Below, one piece after another: positions 54,468 to 63,216 of a stretch of 64,000 nt of DNA. The translations under genes were made by a program, and so were the position numbers. Location of the stretch: positions 434,001 through 498,000 of the forward strand of contig NZ_WNXD01000001.1 of NCBI RefSeq assembly GCF_014172375.1, in the 5' to 3' direction. The stretch comes from Pedobacter planticolens (GTDB lineage: Bacteria; Bacteroidota; Bacteroidia; Sphingobacteriales; Sphingobacteriaceae). How positions within the stretch are numbered: the stretch's first letter is position 1; each line of letters opens with the position of its first letter. The notes under the pieces are model-generated. The model worked only from the letters and a program-made list of their open reading frames with translations. It was not told where the DNA came from and made no database searches.

Positions 54468-54678
54468 ATTTCTGATTTTTGTTCTGTAAATTTATATATA
54501 AAAAGAATTATATTCATATTATTTATGATAAAAATGATTAAAATACATTTTAATTACAATTTGATAGTTTTAAGTGAAAAGGAAATTTTTCTACCAAATA
54601 GTTTCTTTTAATAGACAATTTTTTATTTAACTCTACTAAGTTTATAGTTAATTAGCTATCTTGTATAAAAAAGAAATA

Positions 54679-55515
54679 ATGAGAACTGTCAAATTAGTAT
54701 TGCTTGTTTTAACAATGTTTGCTTTTTCTTGTACGCAAACACCTAATAAAGTTGAAGAGAAGAAAGAAGCTGAAAAAATAGAAGCTCCGAAGAAGGAAAG
54801 TTCAATGGTAGGTTTGCCAATTGTTTCTGAAGCAGACATTACAGTAACTTTTGGTAAATTTTGGGACTATTATAGTAATAAGATAGAGTTATATGAAGAC
54901 TTCGTTGCTTTTGACACTAAAGGAAATGTTATCAATAAATTACAATTCTTAAACCAACTCAAGTCAGGTTTATACTTCCCATTGGCGATTTATTCAAAAG
55001 ATGAACAGTTAAACTATAAACTTGCTAAAATACCAGCAAAAGCAGATCCCAACATTTCTGCTTACATGAAACAATTTTCACACAATGAATTGATTTTTTT
55101 CAAAATGCAAGGGAAACCATTCCCGCACTTCAATTTTACAGATATCAATGGAAAAATATATACTTCTGAAAATACAAAAGGAAAAATTGTATTGTTCAAA
55201 TGCTGGTATATTGGTTGTGTTGCCTGCGTAAACGAAATACCAGCATTAAATGAATTGGTTAAAAAATATCAAGATAGAAAAGATATACTCTTTATTAGTT
55301 TAGCAATGGATAACAAATCAGAACTGCAACAATTCTTTAAGAGAGTGAAATTTGATTATGCAACAGTTCCAAATCAAGAAGATTATATGAGCAAACAATT
55401 GGATGTGCGGGCATACCCAACTCATTTTTTAATTAATAGAAAAGGAATAATGGTTAGATCTTTACCAGACGATATTCAAGTTGGTGAAGCATTGGCAAAG
55501 GAGATTGCAAAGTAA
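54679..55515 (+). CDS. TlpA-like thioredoxin lipoprotein
   Basis: The 278-residue lipoprotein has the lipobox MFAFSC (Cys about 17) and a charged linker (KVEEKKEAEKIEAPKKE). An unknown middle part follows, and then a redoxin domain from about 150, with the CxxC motif WYIGCVACVNEIP (about 180-192) and the cis-Pro region VRAYPTHFLINRKG. It should be a periplasmic thiol reductase. The start at 54679 places the signal peptide correctly; a TTG at 54661 would also be in frame. Confidence 0.88.
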   Translation: MRTVKLVLLVLTMFAFSCTQTPNKVEEKKEAEKIEAPKKESSMVGLPIVSEADITVTFGKFWDYYSNKIELYEDFVAFDTKGNVINKLQFLNQLKSGLYFPLAIYSKDEQLNYKLAKIPAKADPNISAYMKQFSHNELIFFKMQGKPFPHFNFTDINGKIYTSENTKGKIVLFKCWYIGCVACVNEIPALNELVKKYQDRKDILFISLAMDNKSELQQFFKRVKFDYATVPNQEDYMSKQLDVRAYPTHFLINRKGIMVRSLPDDIQVGEALAKEIAK

Positions 55516-55553
55516 GTTTTCGTTTACCAATTCGCTATTTTCCATAATTTTTC

Positions 55554-55561
55554 TATCTTTG
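55554..55561 (+). promoter_or_regulatory. -7 element, near-leaderless, upstream of the BatA-like gene
   Basis: TATCTTTG ends 7 nt before the ATG at 55569. Confidence 0.6.
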
Positions 55562-55568
55562 ATTTTTA

Positions 55569-57617
55569 ATGAATTTCCTGTATCCGGGCTTTCTTTTTGC
55601 ACTTTTTGCGGTCGCTATTCCGATCATCATCCATTTATTCAATTTTCGGAAATTTAAAAAAGTATATTTCAGTAATGTTGCCTTTTTAAAAGAAATAAAA
55701 GAGCAAAATTCTTCAAGAGAAAAACTAAAGAACCTACTTATATTGTGTTGTCGAATATTAGCCATCGTGTTTTTAGTATTTGCTTTTGCTCGTCCATTTT
55801 TCCCTTCTGCAACTAAAATTGATCAGAATAAAGGAAATAGCGTAAGTATTTACATCGATAACTCTTACAGCATGGATGCTGTAAATAAAGAGGGAAGTTT
55901 GCTAGATGAAGCCAAACGCGAGGCGAAAGAAGTGGTAAAATCTTTTCAAATAAATGACAGATTTCAGGTATTAACGAATGATTTTGAAGGAAAACATCAA
56001 CGTTTATTAAATGTAGATGAAGCATTGCAGGCCATTGATGAAGTTAAAGTTTCATCCGCCAGTAGAAAATTACAACAAGTACTAAACCGACAACAAAGTG
56101 TTTTTACAGGCATAAGTAATCGCTTTGCGTATGTAATTTCCGATTTCCAAAAAGGATTTGCAGGGAACGAAACCATAAAAACCGCTGTAAATACCAATAT
56201 ATCTTTAGTAAAACTGAATGCTAACAATTTACCAAATGTAGCAATAGATAGCGTTTGGTTGTTGTCGCCTGTACGTCAAGCTAATACCACAGAAAAATTA
56301 GTGGTTCAGCTACGTAATTATGGCGATGAAGAAGCTAAAAATATTCCAATAAAACTGACGATAAATAAGCAACAAAAAGCAATTAGCAGTTTAACTATTG
56401 CAGCAGGTAAAACGCAAAGCGATACACTTTCATTTAGTGGTTTGGGTTTAGGCTGGCAAAAAGGAACAATTAGCTTAAAAGATTTCCCCCTAACTTTTGA
56501 TGATGAACTTAATTTTAGCTTTAAAGTTAACGCCGAACAAAAGGTATTAAGTATAAACGGACAACAAGGTGGAAAATACATTAAAGCATTGTTTGGCGCT
56601 GATTCGTATTTCAAATTGACAGAAATGCCAGAGGCGAATATCAATTATTCGGCATTACAAAATTATAGTTTAGTTGTGCTTAATGGTTTGAGTAACCCTT
56701 CGAGTGGACTGGCGCAAGAACTAAAATCGTATGTTTCAAATGGCGGTTCTGTAATTGTTTTCCCAGATTTAGATGCAGATAAGCAAGTTTATTCCACTTT
56801 TTTAACAGCTTTAAATCTTCCAGCTTTGCTGAATTTAAATACTACGCCAACCAAAGTAAGCAGCATAGAATTAAAGCATCCATTATTTAAAGATGTATTT
56901 GAAACCTTGCCTCAAAATCTAGATTTACCACAAGTTAATAGATATTTCAGCTTTGCGGAAAGTAACACAAGCAACAAAGAAAATTTATTACAATTACCTG
57001 CTGGAAAACTGTTTTTTGCTCGTTATTCAGTTGGCAACGGCCAGATTTATTTATCAGCTACCGATTTAGAGAACGAGGATAGTAACTTTGCAAAACATTC
57101 AGTTTTTGTGCCTTTAATGTATAAAATAGCTTTTGCAAGTGCTAAAGAACAGCCCATTTATTATACAGCGATGAAAGATAATGTGTTGGAAAGTCAAAAA
57201 ATAGATTTAGGTGCCAACCAATCTTTAAAATTAGTAGCAGATAAGTTTGAGATTATTCCAGAATTGCGTCAAACTAATGGCAAAACTTTACTTTATGTTG
57301 CAGATCAAGTTAAAAAAGCAGGTTTTTATGATGTTAAAAAAGGAGATTCTACTTTAGCGATTGTTGCTTTTAACGATAACAGAACAGAATCTGATATGCA
57401 TTATACAGAACAAGCAGATTTGCAAAAGTTGTTTGGTAAACAACAAATAGCATTTTTAGATCCAAAATCTGATAGCATTGCTTCGGCAGTTGCCGCAAAA
57501 AATAATGGAACAGAGTTATGGAAACTTTGTCTAATTTTGACATTAGTTTTTTTAGCGATTGAAATATTATTGGTCCGATTTTATCATATCCAAAAACCGA
57601 GCTTGGGAGCTCATTGA
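55569..57617 (+). CDS. BatA-like aerotolerance protein with vWA-type domain
   Basis: The 682-residue protein starts with the BatA N-terminal motif MNFLYPGFLFALFAVAIPIIIHLFNFRK (about 1-28) and a second helix (about 55-77). A vWA-like domain follows, with the MIDAS-type DNSYS (about 97-101), then a long beta-rich region and a C-terminal helix (about 652-672). It resembles proteins of the BatA/B class, whose role in stress tolerance is unclear. It begins the right-hand locus. Confidence 0.88.
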   Translation: MNFLYPGFLFALFAVAIPIIIHLFNFRKFKKVYFSNVAFLKEIKEQNSSREKLKNLLILCCRILAIVFLVFAFARPFFPSATKIDQNKGNSVSIYIDNSYSMDAVNKEGSLLDEAKREAKEVVKSFQINDRFQVLTNDFEGKHQRLLNVDEALQAIDEVKVSSASRKLQQVLNRQQSVFTGISNRFAYVISDFQKGFAGNETIKTAVNTNISLVKLNANNLPNVAIDSVWLLSPVRQANTTEKLVVQLRNYGDEEAKNIPIKLTINKQQKAISSLTIAAGKTQSDTLSFSGLGLGWQKGTISLKDFPLTFDDELNFSFKVNAEQKVLSINGQQGGKYIKALFGADSYFKLTEMPEANINYSALQNYSLVVLNGLSNPSSGLAQELKSYVSNGGSVIVFPDLDADKQVYSTFLTALNLPALLNLNTTPTKVSSIELKHPLFKDVFETLPQNLDLPQVNRYFSFAESNTSNKENLLQLPAGKLFFARYSVGNGQIYLSATDLENEDSNFAKHSVFVPLMYKIAFASAKEQPIYYTAMKDNVLESQKIDLGANQSLKLVADKFEIIPELRQTNGKTLLYVADQVKKAGFYDVKKGDSTLAIVAFNDNRTESDMHYTEQADLQKLFGKQQIAFLDPKSDSIASAVAAKNNGTELWKLCLILTLVFLAIEILLVRFYHIQKPSLGAH

Positions 57618-57659
57618 TACAAATAAATTAATATAAGCTAATTAATAACACATAAATTC

Positions 57660-58925
57660 ATGAACCTCTTAGTTAAGGGAATTACACTAGTCGATCCGAA
57701 CAGCGAGTTTAATCAGAAAACTTGCGATGTACGCGTTGAACAAGGGAAAATCACCGCAATTTCAAAAAGTTTAACATTAGCCAAAGGCGAAACACTATTT
57801 GAGGGAAAAGGAGCAATACTTTCTCCTGGATTTTTCGATTTAAACTGCATGATTGGCGACCCAGGTTTAGAAACCAAAGAAGATATTGAAACAGGAACTG
57901 CAGCTGCAAAAGCTGGAGGATTTACTGGAATAGCAGTTTTACCAACTACAAAACCTGTGGTACAATCTAAAGGCGAAGTAGAATATATCTTAAACAGAGC
58001 TAAAAACAATTTGGTAGATGTGCATCCGATTGGTGCAATTAGTCGCGATTTAGAAGGTAAGGAATTAGCCGAGCTTTTTGATATGAAAAATGCCGGAGCA
58101 GTTGCTTTTTCAGATGGGAGTAAAGCCATAAGCGATGACGGTTTCGTGAATAGAGCATTACAATACTCTTTAGGATTTGGCGGTTTGTTGATGCTGTATC
58201 CAGAAAATAAATCTATCGCGGGCAAAGCGCAAATAAACGAGAGCAAAAATAATGTGTTGCTGGGCATGAAAGGGGTTCCGGCATTGGCCGAAGAAATGCA
58301 GATTTCTAGAGATATATTTTTGGCGACTTATCACGATGCACCAATTCATATCAGTAATATTTCTACAGCTGGTTCGGTTGCAATTATAAAAAAAGCCAAA
58401 AAAGATGGTGTAAAAATTACTTGCGATGTAGCTGCACATCAATTGGTATTTACAGAAGATTTACTAAACGATTTCGATAGTAATTACAAAGTAAAACCGC
58501 CATTGCGTGGCAAAAATGATATTAAAGCACTAATTTTAGGCTTAAAAGATGGAACAATTGATGCAATTTCTTCACAACATCGTCCGCATGAAATAGAGTT
58601 TAAAGATGTAGAATTTGAAATTGCAGCTTATGGAATCATCGCCCTGCAAACAGTTTTACCTTTATTACTCCAAGCAGGTTTAGATGCGACAACAATTGCA
58701 GAAAAACTAGCCATCAATCCAAGAAGAATATTGAATTTGCCCATTCCGATAGTTAAAGTAGGAGCAGATGCAAACTTTACAATCTATCATCCAACCCAAA
58801 AATGGGAATATAATTCAGCTACTAATGCCTCAAAATCAAGCAATTCTCCTTTGTTGGGTAAAATCTTAACAGGAAAAGTGCAATTAGTTTACAATAACAA
58901 ACAATTTCAAGTATATGAACAGTAG
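57660..58925 (+). CDS. Dihydroorotase homologue lacking catalytic residues
   Basis: The 421-residue amidohydrolase has the dihydroorotase fold from end to end (GFFDLNCMIGDPGLETKED at about 57-75). But every metal and catalytic site is altered: QVH is NCM (62-64), FREPG is IGDPG, the Lys site is AVAF, HCED is YPEN, LHIST is SNIST and ATDHAPH is SSQHRPH. It should be inactive as an enzyme. PyrC' of Pseudomonas is a known inactive dihydroorotase that supports aspartate transcarbamoylase; here the neighbours differ. It overlaps the next gene by 11 bp. Confidence 0.85.
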   Translation: MNLLVKGITLVDPNSEFNQKTCDVRVEQGKITAISKSLTLAKGETLFEGKGAILSPGFFDLNCMIGDPGLETKEDIETGTAAAKAGGFTGIAVLPTTKPVVQSKGEVEYILNRAKNNLVDVHPIGAISRDLEGKELAELFDMKNAGAVAFSDGSKAISDDGFVNRALQYSLGFGGLLMLYPENKSIAGKAQINESKNNVLLGMKGVPALAEEMQISRDIFLATYHDAPIHISNISTAGSVAIIKKAKKDGVKITCDVAAHQLVFTEDLLNDFDSNYKVKPPLRGKNDIKALILGLKDGTIDAISSQHRPHEIEFKDVEFEIAAYGIIALQTVLPLLLQAGLDATTIAEKLAINPRRILNLPIPIVKVGADANFTIYHPTQKWEYNSATNASKSSNSPLLGKILTGKVQLVYNNKQFQVYEQ

Positions 58926-59589
58926 TGTAGAGCAAGCGCTGATTGCATCTTTAGATCAATTTGCAGCAGCTAATAATATAGATTCGATTGCCATAGAACA
59001 ACGTTTAGTTGAGGTTTTTGGTAAGGATATGAATTTCTTAGAAAAAGTAGCTGAATTTGATGAAGTTTTTGACGAACATGCAAAATTTGATGAACTAAGA
59101 GAAGTTTATTTCGATTTATTAATGATTAATTTCTTCACCAGCGATGTAAATAAATTAGAAGAAGATTACTTGGAATCGAAAGAATGGGAAAATATTGAGG
59201 AAGAAACGATAGAACGTGGGACTGAATTGTTGAACTTGTTATTATATATTAATGAATGCCATGACGAAGAAATTAAACCAGGTTTAGAAGACTTTTTGAA
59301 AGAATTTTTATTGGTGGAAGAAGACGAATTTCAAGACGAATTTCATATTTATGAAGATTTAATTAGTAACCAACAATTGGCCGAAAGTAGCGTAGAAGAT
59401 ATTTGTAGCAATGCTGATTTACTAGAATTAAGTGAAGAAATGGAAGAACTTTTTGTGCCTTTCATGACTTTCTTCTTGCAGCCAAATACTAGTGAAGTCA
59501 CACAACAAGAAATACTAAAGTTTAGTAACAATAAGAGTTTTGATGTTGCAGTATATACTTTAATTACTAATTTTAATAAAAATAGATAA
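58915..59589 (+). CDS. Acidic helical protein of unknown function
   Basis: The 224-residue protein is strongly acidic and helical, with long Leu/Glu-rich helices (LLNLLLYINECHDEEIKPGLEDFLKEF). It lacks signal and membrane segments. It overlaps the pseudo-dihydroorotase gene by 11 bp, which implies translational coupling and probably a common complex. No family was recognised. Confidence 0.75.
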   Translation: MNSSVEQALIASLDQFAAANNIDSIAIEQRLVEVFGKDMNFLEKVAEFDEVFDEHAKFDELREVYFDLLMINFFTSDVNKLEEDYLESKEWENIEEETIERGTELLNLLLYINECHDEEIKPGLEDFLKEFLLVEEDEFQDEFHIYEDLISNQQLAESSVEDICSNADLLELSEEMEELFVPFMTFFLQPNTSEVTQQEILKFSNNKSFDVAVYTLITNFNKNR

Positions 59590-59611
59590 ACCTAAAACTA
59601 AACTAAATAAA

Positions 59612-60184
59612 ATGGAAACAACAGAAACTGGAGTAAACCTAAAAACGGAGGCCTTAAAAAACGGTGCCATTTGGGGCGCAATTAGTATTGTAATTTTTTT
59701 GGTAACCTGGTATATGATGCCAAGTTTAATGAGTTCGTATGCTTATTCAGGTATACTTATGTTAGTAGGTATTGCTTTGGCAGTATTCTTTTGTATTGAT
59801 ATGAGAAAAAAAGCAGGTGGGTTTTGGTCATTTGGCGAAGCATTATGGAATATTTTTGTAATGTTTTTACTATCAATGGCTATTATGTATGTTTTTAATA
59901 TCATTTTCGGGAAATACATTGATACAACCTATCCAACTACAATGAAAGAGTTGGTTATGGCTAAAACTGAAGGCACGCTTAAATCTATAGGTATGGCTGA
60001 AGCAGATATGTCGCAAGCATTAGAAAAAACTTCAGAAAATTTAGATAAACAGTTTACGCCAACATTTAGCCAAGCTGTAGTTGGTTTTGGCATTGCTGCG
60101 GTAATTTATTTTATTGGTGCATTAATTTTTGCAGCCATTTTTAAAAGAAATCGCCCGGTATTTTTGGGTGGTACCGAAGAATAA
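59612..60184 (+). CDS. DUF4199 membrane protein
   Basis: The 190-residue protein has four predicted membrane helices (about 20-38, 47-65, 78-98 and 150-172). It has the DUF4199 pattern WGAISIVIF, ... RKKAGGFWSFGEALWNIFVMF. The function is unknown; it is common in Bacteroidota. Confidence 0.85.
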   Translation: METTETGVNLKTEALKNGAIWGAISIVIFLVTWYMMPSLMSSYAYSGILMLVGIALAVFFCIDMRKKAGGFWSFGEALWNIFVMFLLSMAIMYVFNIIFGKYIDTTYPTTMKELVMAKTEGTLKSIGMAEADMSQALEKTSENLDKQFTPTFSQAVVGFGIAAVIYFIGALIFAAIFKRNRPVFLGGTEE

Positions 60185-60207
60185 GCAGTAAGTATATAAA
60201 ATTTATC

Positions 60208-60249
60208 AACGTGCAACTTTCTCAATATAATTGATGAAATTTGCACGTT
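60208..60249 (+). terminator. Intrinsic terminator before the GT2 genes
   Basis: AACGTGCAA (60208-60216) and TTGCACGTT (60241-60249) form a perfect 9-bp stem, followed by ATTTTTTAA. The 24-nt loop is large. It separates the DUF4199 gene from the glycosyltransferases. Confidence 0.7.
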
Positions 60250-60318
60250 ATTTTTTAAGCGTATTATGTTTTCAGACAATTGTCTAATAGATAATATCAA
60301 ATACTCGACACACAATAA

Positions 60319-61272
60319 ATGGATATATCAGTTGTAGTACCTTTATATAACGAAGAAGAATCTTTACCAGAGTTAATTGCTTGGATAGATAAAGTAATGG
60401 GCGAAAATAATTTTTCGTATGAAGCTGTTTTTGTAGATGATGGCAGTACAGATACATCATGGGCTGTTATTGAAGAATTAAAAAAAACCTACAGTACAAT
60501 AAAAGCAATCAAATTCAGAAGAAATTATGGTAAATCTGCCGCGTTAAACGTAGCTTTTGAAGCAACACAAGGTGATGTAATTATTACAATGGATGCCGAT
60601 TTACAAGATAGTCCAGATGAAATTCCAGAATTGTACCGTCGAATAAAGGAAGAAAATTACGATATCATTTCGGGTTGGAAAAAGAAACGTTACGATCCAA
60701 TCACCAAAACCATTCCTACAAAATTATTCAATGCAGCTACTCGTAAAATGAGCGGTATTCAACTAAACGATTTTAATTGCGGTTTAAAAGCATATCGTAG
60801 TGATGTAGTTAAAACTATAGAGGTGTATGGCGAAATGCACCGTTATATTCCTGTAATTGCAAAATGGGCAGGTTTTAATAAAATAGGAGAACAAGTTGTA
60901 GAACACAGAGCCAGAAAATACGGAACGACTAAATTTGGTTTCAGTAGGTTTGTTAATGGCTTTTTAGATTTGCTTTCTATTTTTTTTGTAGGCAAATTTG
61001 GTAAACGCCCGATGCACTTTTTTGGTTCGTTAGGCGTATTAAGTTTTCTTTTAGGTACAATTATGGCCTTATGGATGATTGGCGTTAAACTATATCACAT
61101 TGCGGCTCATATTCCTTATAAAAGAGAAATTACCGATCAACCTTTATTTTATATTTCTTTGGTGGCAATTATTGTAGGTTCTCAAATGTTCTTAGCAGGA
61201 TTTATTGCAGAACTTTTATCACGTAATGCGCCAGAAAGAAACCAATATTTAATAGAAAAAGAAATTATATAA
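60319..61272 (+). CDS. GT2 glycosyltransferase with C-terminal membrane helices (GtrB/DPM-like)
   Basis: The 317-residue protein has the GT2 core (SVVVPLYNEEESLPELI, VDDGSTDTSW, ITMDADLQDSPDEIPEL with the DxD). Two C-terminal membrane helices (about 235-257 and 271-299) match the GtrB/polyprenyl-phosphate glycosyltransferase group. It probably loads a sugar on undecaprenyl phosphate. Confidence 0.92.
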   Translation: MDISVVVPLYNEEESLPELIAWIDKVMGENNFSYEAVFVDDGSTDTSWAVIEELKKTYSTIKAIKFRRNYGKSAALNVAFEATQGDVIITMDADLQDSPDEIPELYRRIKEENYDIISGWKKKRYDPITKTIPTKLFNAATRKMSGIQLNDFNCGLKAYRSDVVKTIEVYGEMHRYIPVIAKWAGFNKIGEQVVEHRARKYGTTKFGFSRFVNGFLDLLSIFFVGKFGKRPMHFFGSLGVLSFLLGTIMALWMIGVKLYHIAAHIPYKREITDQPLFYISLVAIIVGSQMFLAGFIAELLSRNAPERNQYLIEKEII

Positions 61273-61273
61273 A

Positions 61274-61312
61274 CTGAAAAGACTAAAGCTTAATGCGCTT
61301 TGGTCCTTTCAG
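61274..61312. repeat. Quasi-palindromic word hairpin before the second GT2
   Basis: CTGAAAAGACTAAAGC (61274-61289) and GCTTTGGTCCTTTCAG (61297-61312) pair at 14 of 16 positions, with a 7-nt loop. Related CTTTCAGCTT words follow. An ATG inside it (61293) would add 12 residues to the next gene and is rejected. Confidence 0.7.
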
Positions 61313-61328
61313 CTTTCAGCTTCAAAAC

Positions 61329-62297
61329 ATGTTTTTCTCCATTATCATCCCCCTTTATAATCGCCCACAAGAAATTGATGAGCTTTTAACTACCTTAACT
61401 GAGCAAACGTACACACAGTTTGAAGTGCTGGTTATTGAAGATGGTTCTGTAAACGATGCAAAGGATATTGTGGCTTCTTACGCAGATAAACTGGATGTTC
61501 ACTATTTTGTAAAACCAAATGCGGGACAAGGTTTTGCTCGTAATTTTGGTTTTGAGCGAGCCAAAGGCGATTATTTTATCATTTTCGATTCAGATTGTTT
61601 AATACCCGAAGATTACTTAGAAATTGTTAAAAATTACCTGTTCGAACATCAATTAGATGCGTATGGAGGTCCAGATGCTGCACATGAAACTTTTACACCA
61701 GTTCAAAAAGCAATTAGCTACGCCATGACATCTCCATTTACTACAGGTGGAATTCGTGGTAACAAAAAACATATTGGGCAATTTCACCCACGCAGTTTTA
61801 ACATGGGTGTTTCTCGAGAAGTTTACGAAAAAGTTGGCGGTTTTATTTTAACGCGTCTAGGTGAAGATATCGAATATAGCATTCGTATACATGAAAACGG
61901 ATTTAAAATCGGATTAATCCCTGCGGCAAAGGTTTTCCATAAAAGAAGAACAAGTTTTAGTCAATTTTACAAACAATTGCATTTCTTTGGCAGAGCCCGA
62001 ATTAATATTTACAAACATTTTCCATCGGAGTTAAAAGCAGTTCATTTTTTTCCAGCTTTATTTACGGTAGGCACAGGTTTTATGCTGTTATGCAATGTGT
62101 TTTATCCGCCATTGGCCTATATTTGTAATTTCTTTTTTGTGCTCTATTTTTTGTTGATATTTTTTCATGCTTGGCAAGTTAACAAATCAATAAAAATTGC
62201 ACTTTTGAGTGTTGTTGCATCATTTATACAACTAACCGCTTATGGTTTAGGTTTTATACAAGATTTTTTTAAAAGAATAATAGTTAAACAATCATGA
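61329..62297 (+). CDS. GT2 family glycosyltransferase
   Basis: The 322-residue protein has the GT2 core FFSIIIPLYNRPQEIDELL, VIEDGS, FIIFDSDCLIP (DxD) and FNMGVSREVYEKVGGF. The conserved RRTSFSQFYKQLHFFGRARI block and two to three C-terminal membrane helices (from about 235) follow. It probably acts on a lipid-linked or surface glycan. The stop overlaps the next gene by 4 bp. Confidence 0.92.
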   Translation: MFFSIIIPLYNRPQEIDELLTTLTEQTYTQFEVLVIEDGSVNDAKDIVASYADKLDVHYFVKPNAGQGFARNFGFERAKGDYFIIFDSDCLIPEDYLEIVKNYLFEHQLDAYGGPDAAHETFTPVQKAISYAMTSPFTTGGIRGNKKHIGQFHPRSFNMGVSREVYEKVGGFILTRLGEDIEYSIRIHENGFKIGLIPAAKVFHKRRTSFSQFYKQLHFFGRARINIYKHFPSELKAVHFFPALFTVGTGFMLLCNVFYPPLAYICNFFFVLYFLLIFFHAWQVNKSIKIALLSVVASFIQLTAYGLGFIQDFFKRIIVKQS

Positions 62298-63172
62298 TAG
62301 ATTATTTGAAGGAAAGTACTTTCGCAGTAAAAGATGTAATTATGCAAGCGTGGAAAGTTACCCGCGATAATTATTTCTCTATTGCTACACTGTGTTTTTT
62401 GATATTTATAACAGCATTTACCTCAACCTTTATGGCCTTTTTTATGGGCGAATTGAATATAGGCATTAGAGTTTTAATGTTGCTCATCTTTATTATGAGT
62501 TATTGTGTAGTCGAATTATGTTTAATTAAATATATTTTCAGATTACTGGATCACCAAGAAGAAACAGATATAAAAATTATTGATACACTACCTACTAGAA
62601 CAGAAGTAATACGATTTCTTATCGGAACCGTTTATTTTGGATTGAGTATATTTTTGGTTGGTATTTTATTAATGCCAGTACTTTACATTTTAGATTTAAT
62701 TTTAAAATTTGCTGTAAATCAAGGTCTAATTAATAATTTCACCTACGCTGGAAAAGTAATCGTTAATGTTGCTGTTGCTATTGCGATGTTAAGTATCTTT
62801 TTTACGTTTATTCGAATAATATTCTTCCCGTTTTTTATTATTGATAAGCATAGTCCACCCTTTGAATCCATTAAATTAAGTTTGGCTACAACAAAAGGTA
62901 ATTTTATTAAGCTTTTATTCATACTTGTGGGTTTAGTAGTAGTTCAAGCCATTGTTTTCGGGTTTTTCTATATTGTAATTATGATGGGTTTTCGCCTAAT
63001 CAATTTCTTTTTCGATTATGATATCAACCAATATATCTCTTTAATTGTTGTTGTATTTAGCTCATTTGTTATTGTGCCGTTTACCACCGCTTTTTTTGCA
63101 GTTGCTTATCGTAAAATAATGAAAGAATACAAGGGCGATGAACATCCAGATATTATACACAACATCGTTTAA
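62294..63172 (+). CDS. Polytopic membrane protein of unknown function
   Basis: The 292-residue protein has six predicted membrane helices (about 28-52, 56-75, 105-130, 150-175, 200-228 and 240-268). A short soluble start, KESTFAVKDVIMQAWKVTRDNYFSI, resembles the DUF975 and glycerophosphoryl-diesterase membrane-domain type. It overlaps the GT2 gene by 4 bp, so the pair is probably coupled. Function unknown. Confidence 0.75.
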   Translation: MIDYLKESTFAVKDVIMQAWKVTRDNYFSIATLCFLIFITAFTSTFMAFFMGELNIGIRVLMLLIFIMSYCVVELCLIKYIFRLLDHQEETDIKIIDTLPTRTEVIRFLIGTVYFGLSIFLVGILLMPVLYILDLILKFAVNQGLINNFTYAGKVIVNVAVAIAMLSIFFTFIRIIFFPFFIIDKHSPPFESIKLSLATTKGNFIKLLFILVGLVVVQAIVFGFFYIVIMMGFRLINFFFDYDINQYISLIVVVFSSFVIVPFTTAFFAVAYRKIMKEYKGDEHPDIIHNIV

Positions 63173-63216
63173 TGCTCATTACATTCACAAATCCTCTCAT
63201 TTATTAATTTAACAAC

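Noticed and set aside
57713..58267. 184-codon minus-strand frame inside the pseudo-dihydroorotase gene
   Set aside because: Its Ser/Pro/Phe-rich product is what the reverse of a coding strand gives in this base composition, and the plus-strand gene has full homology.
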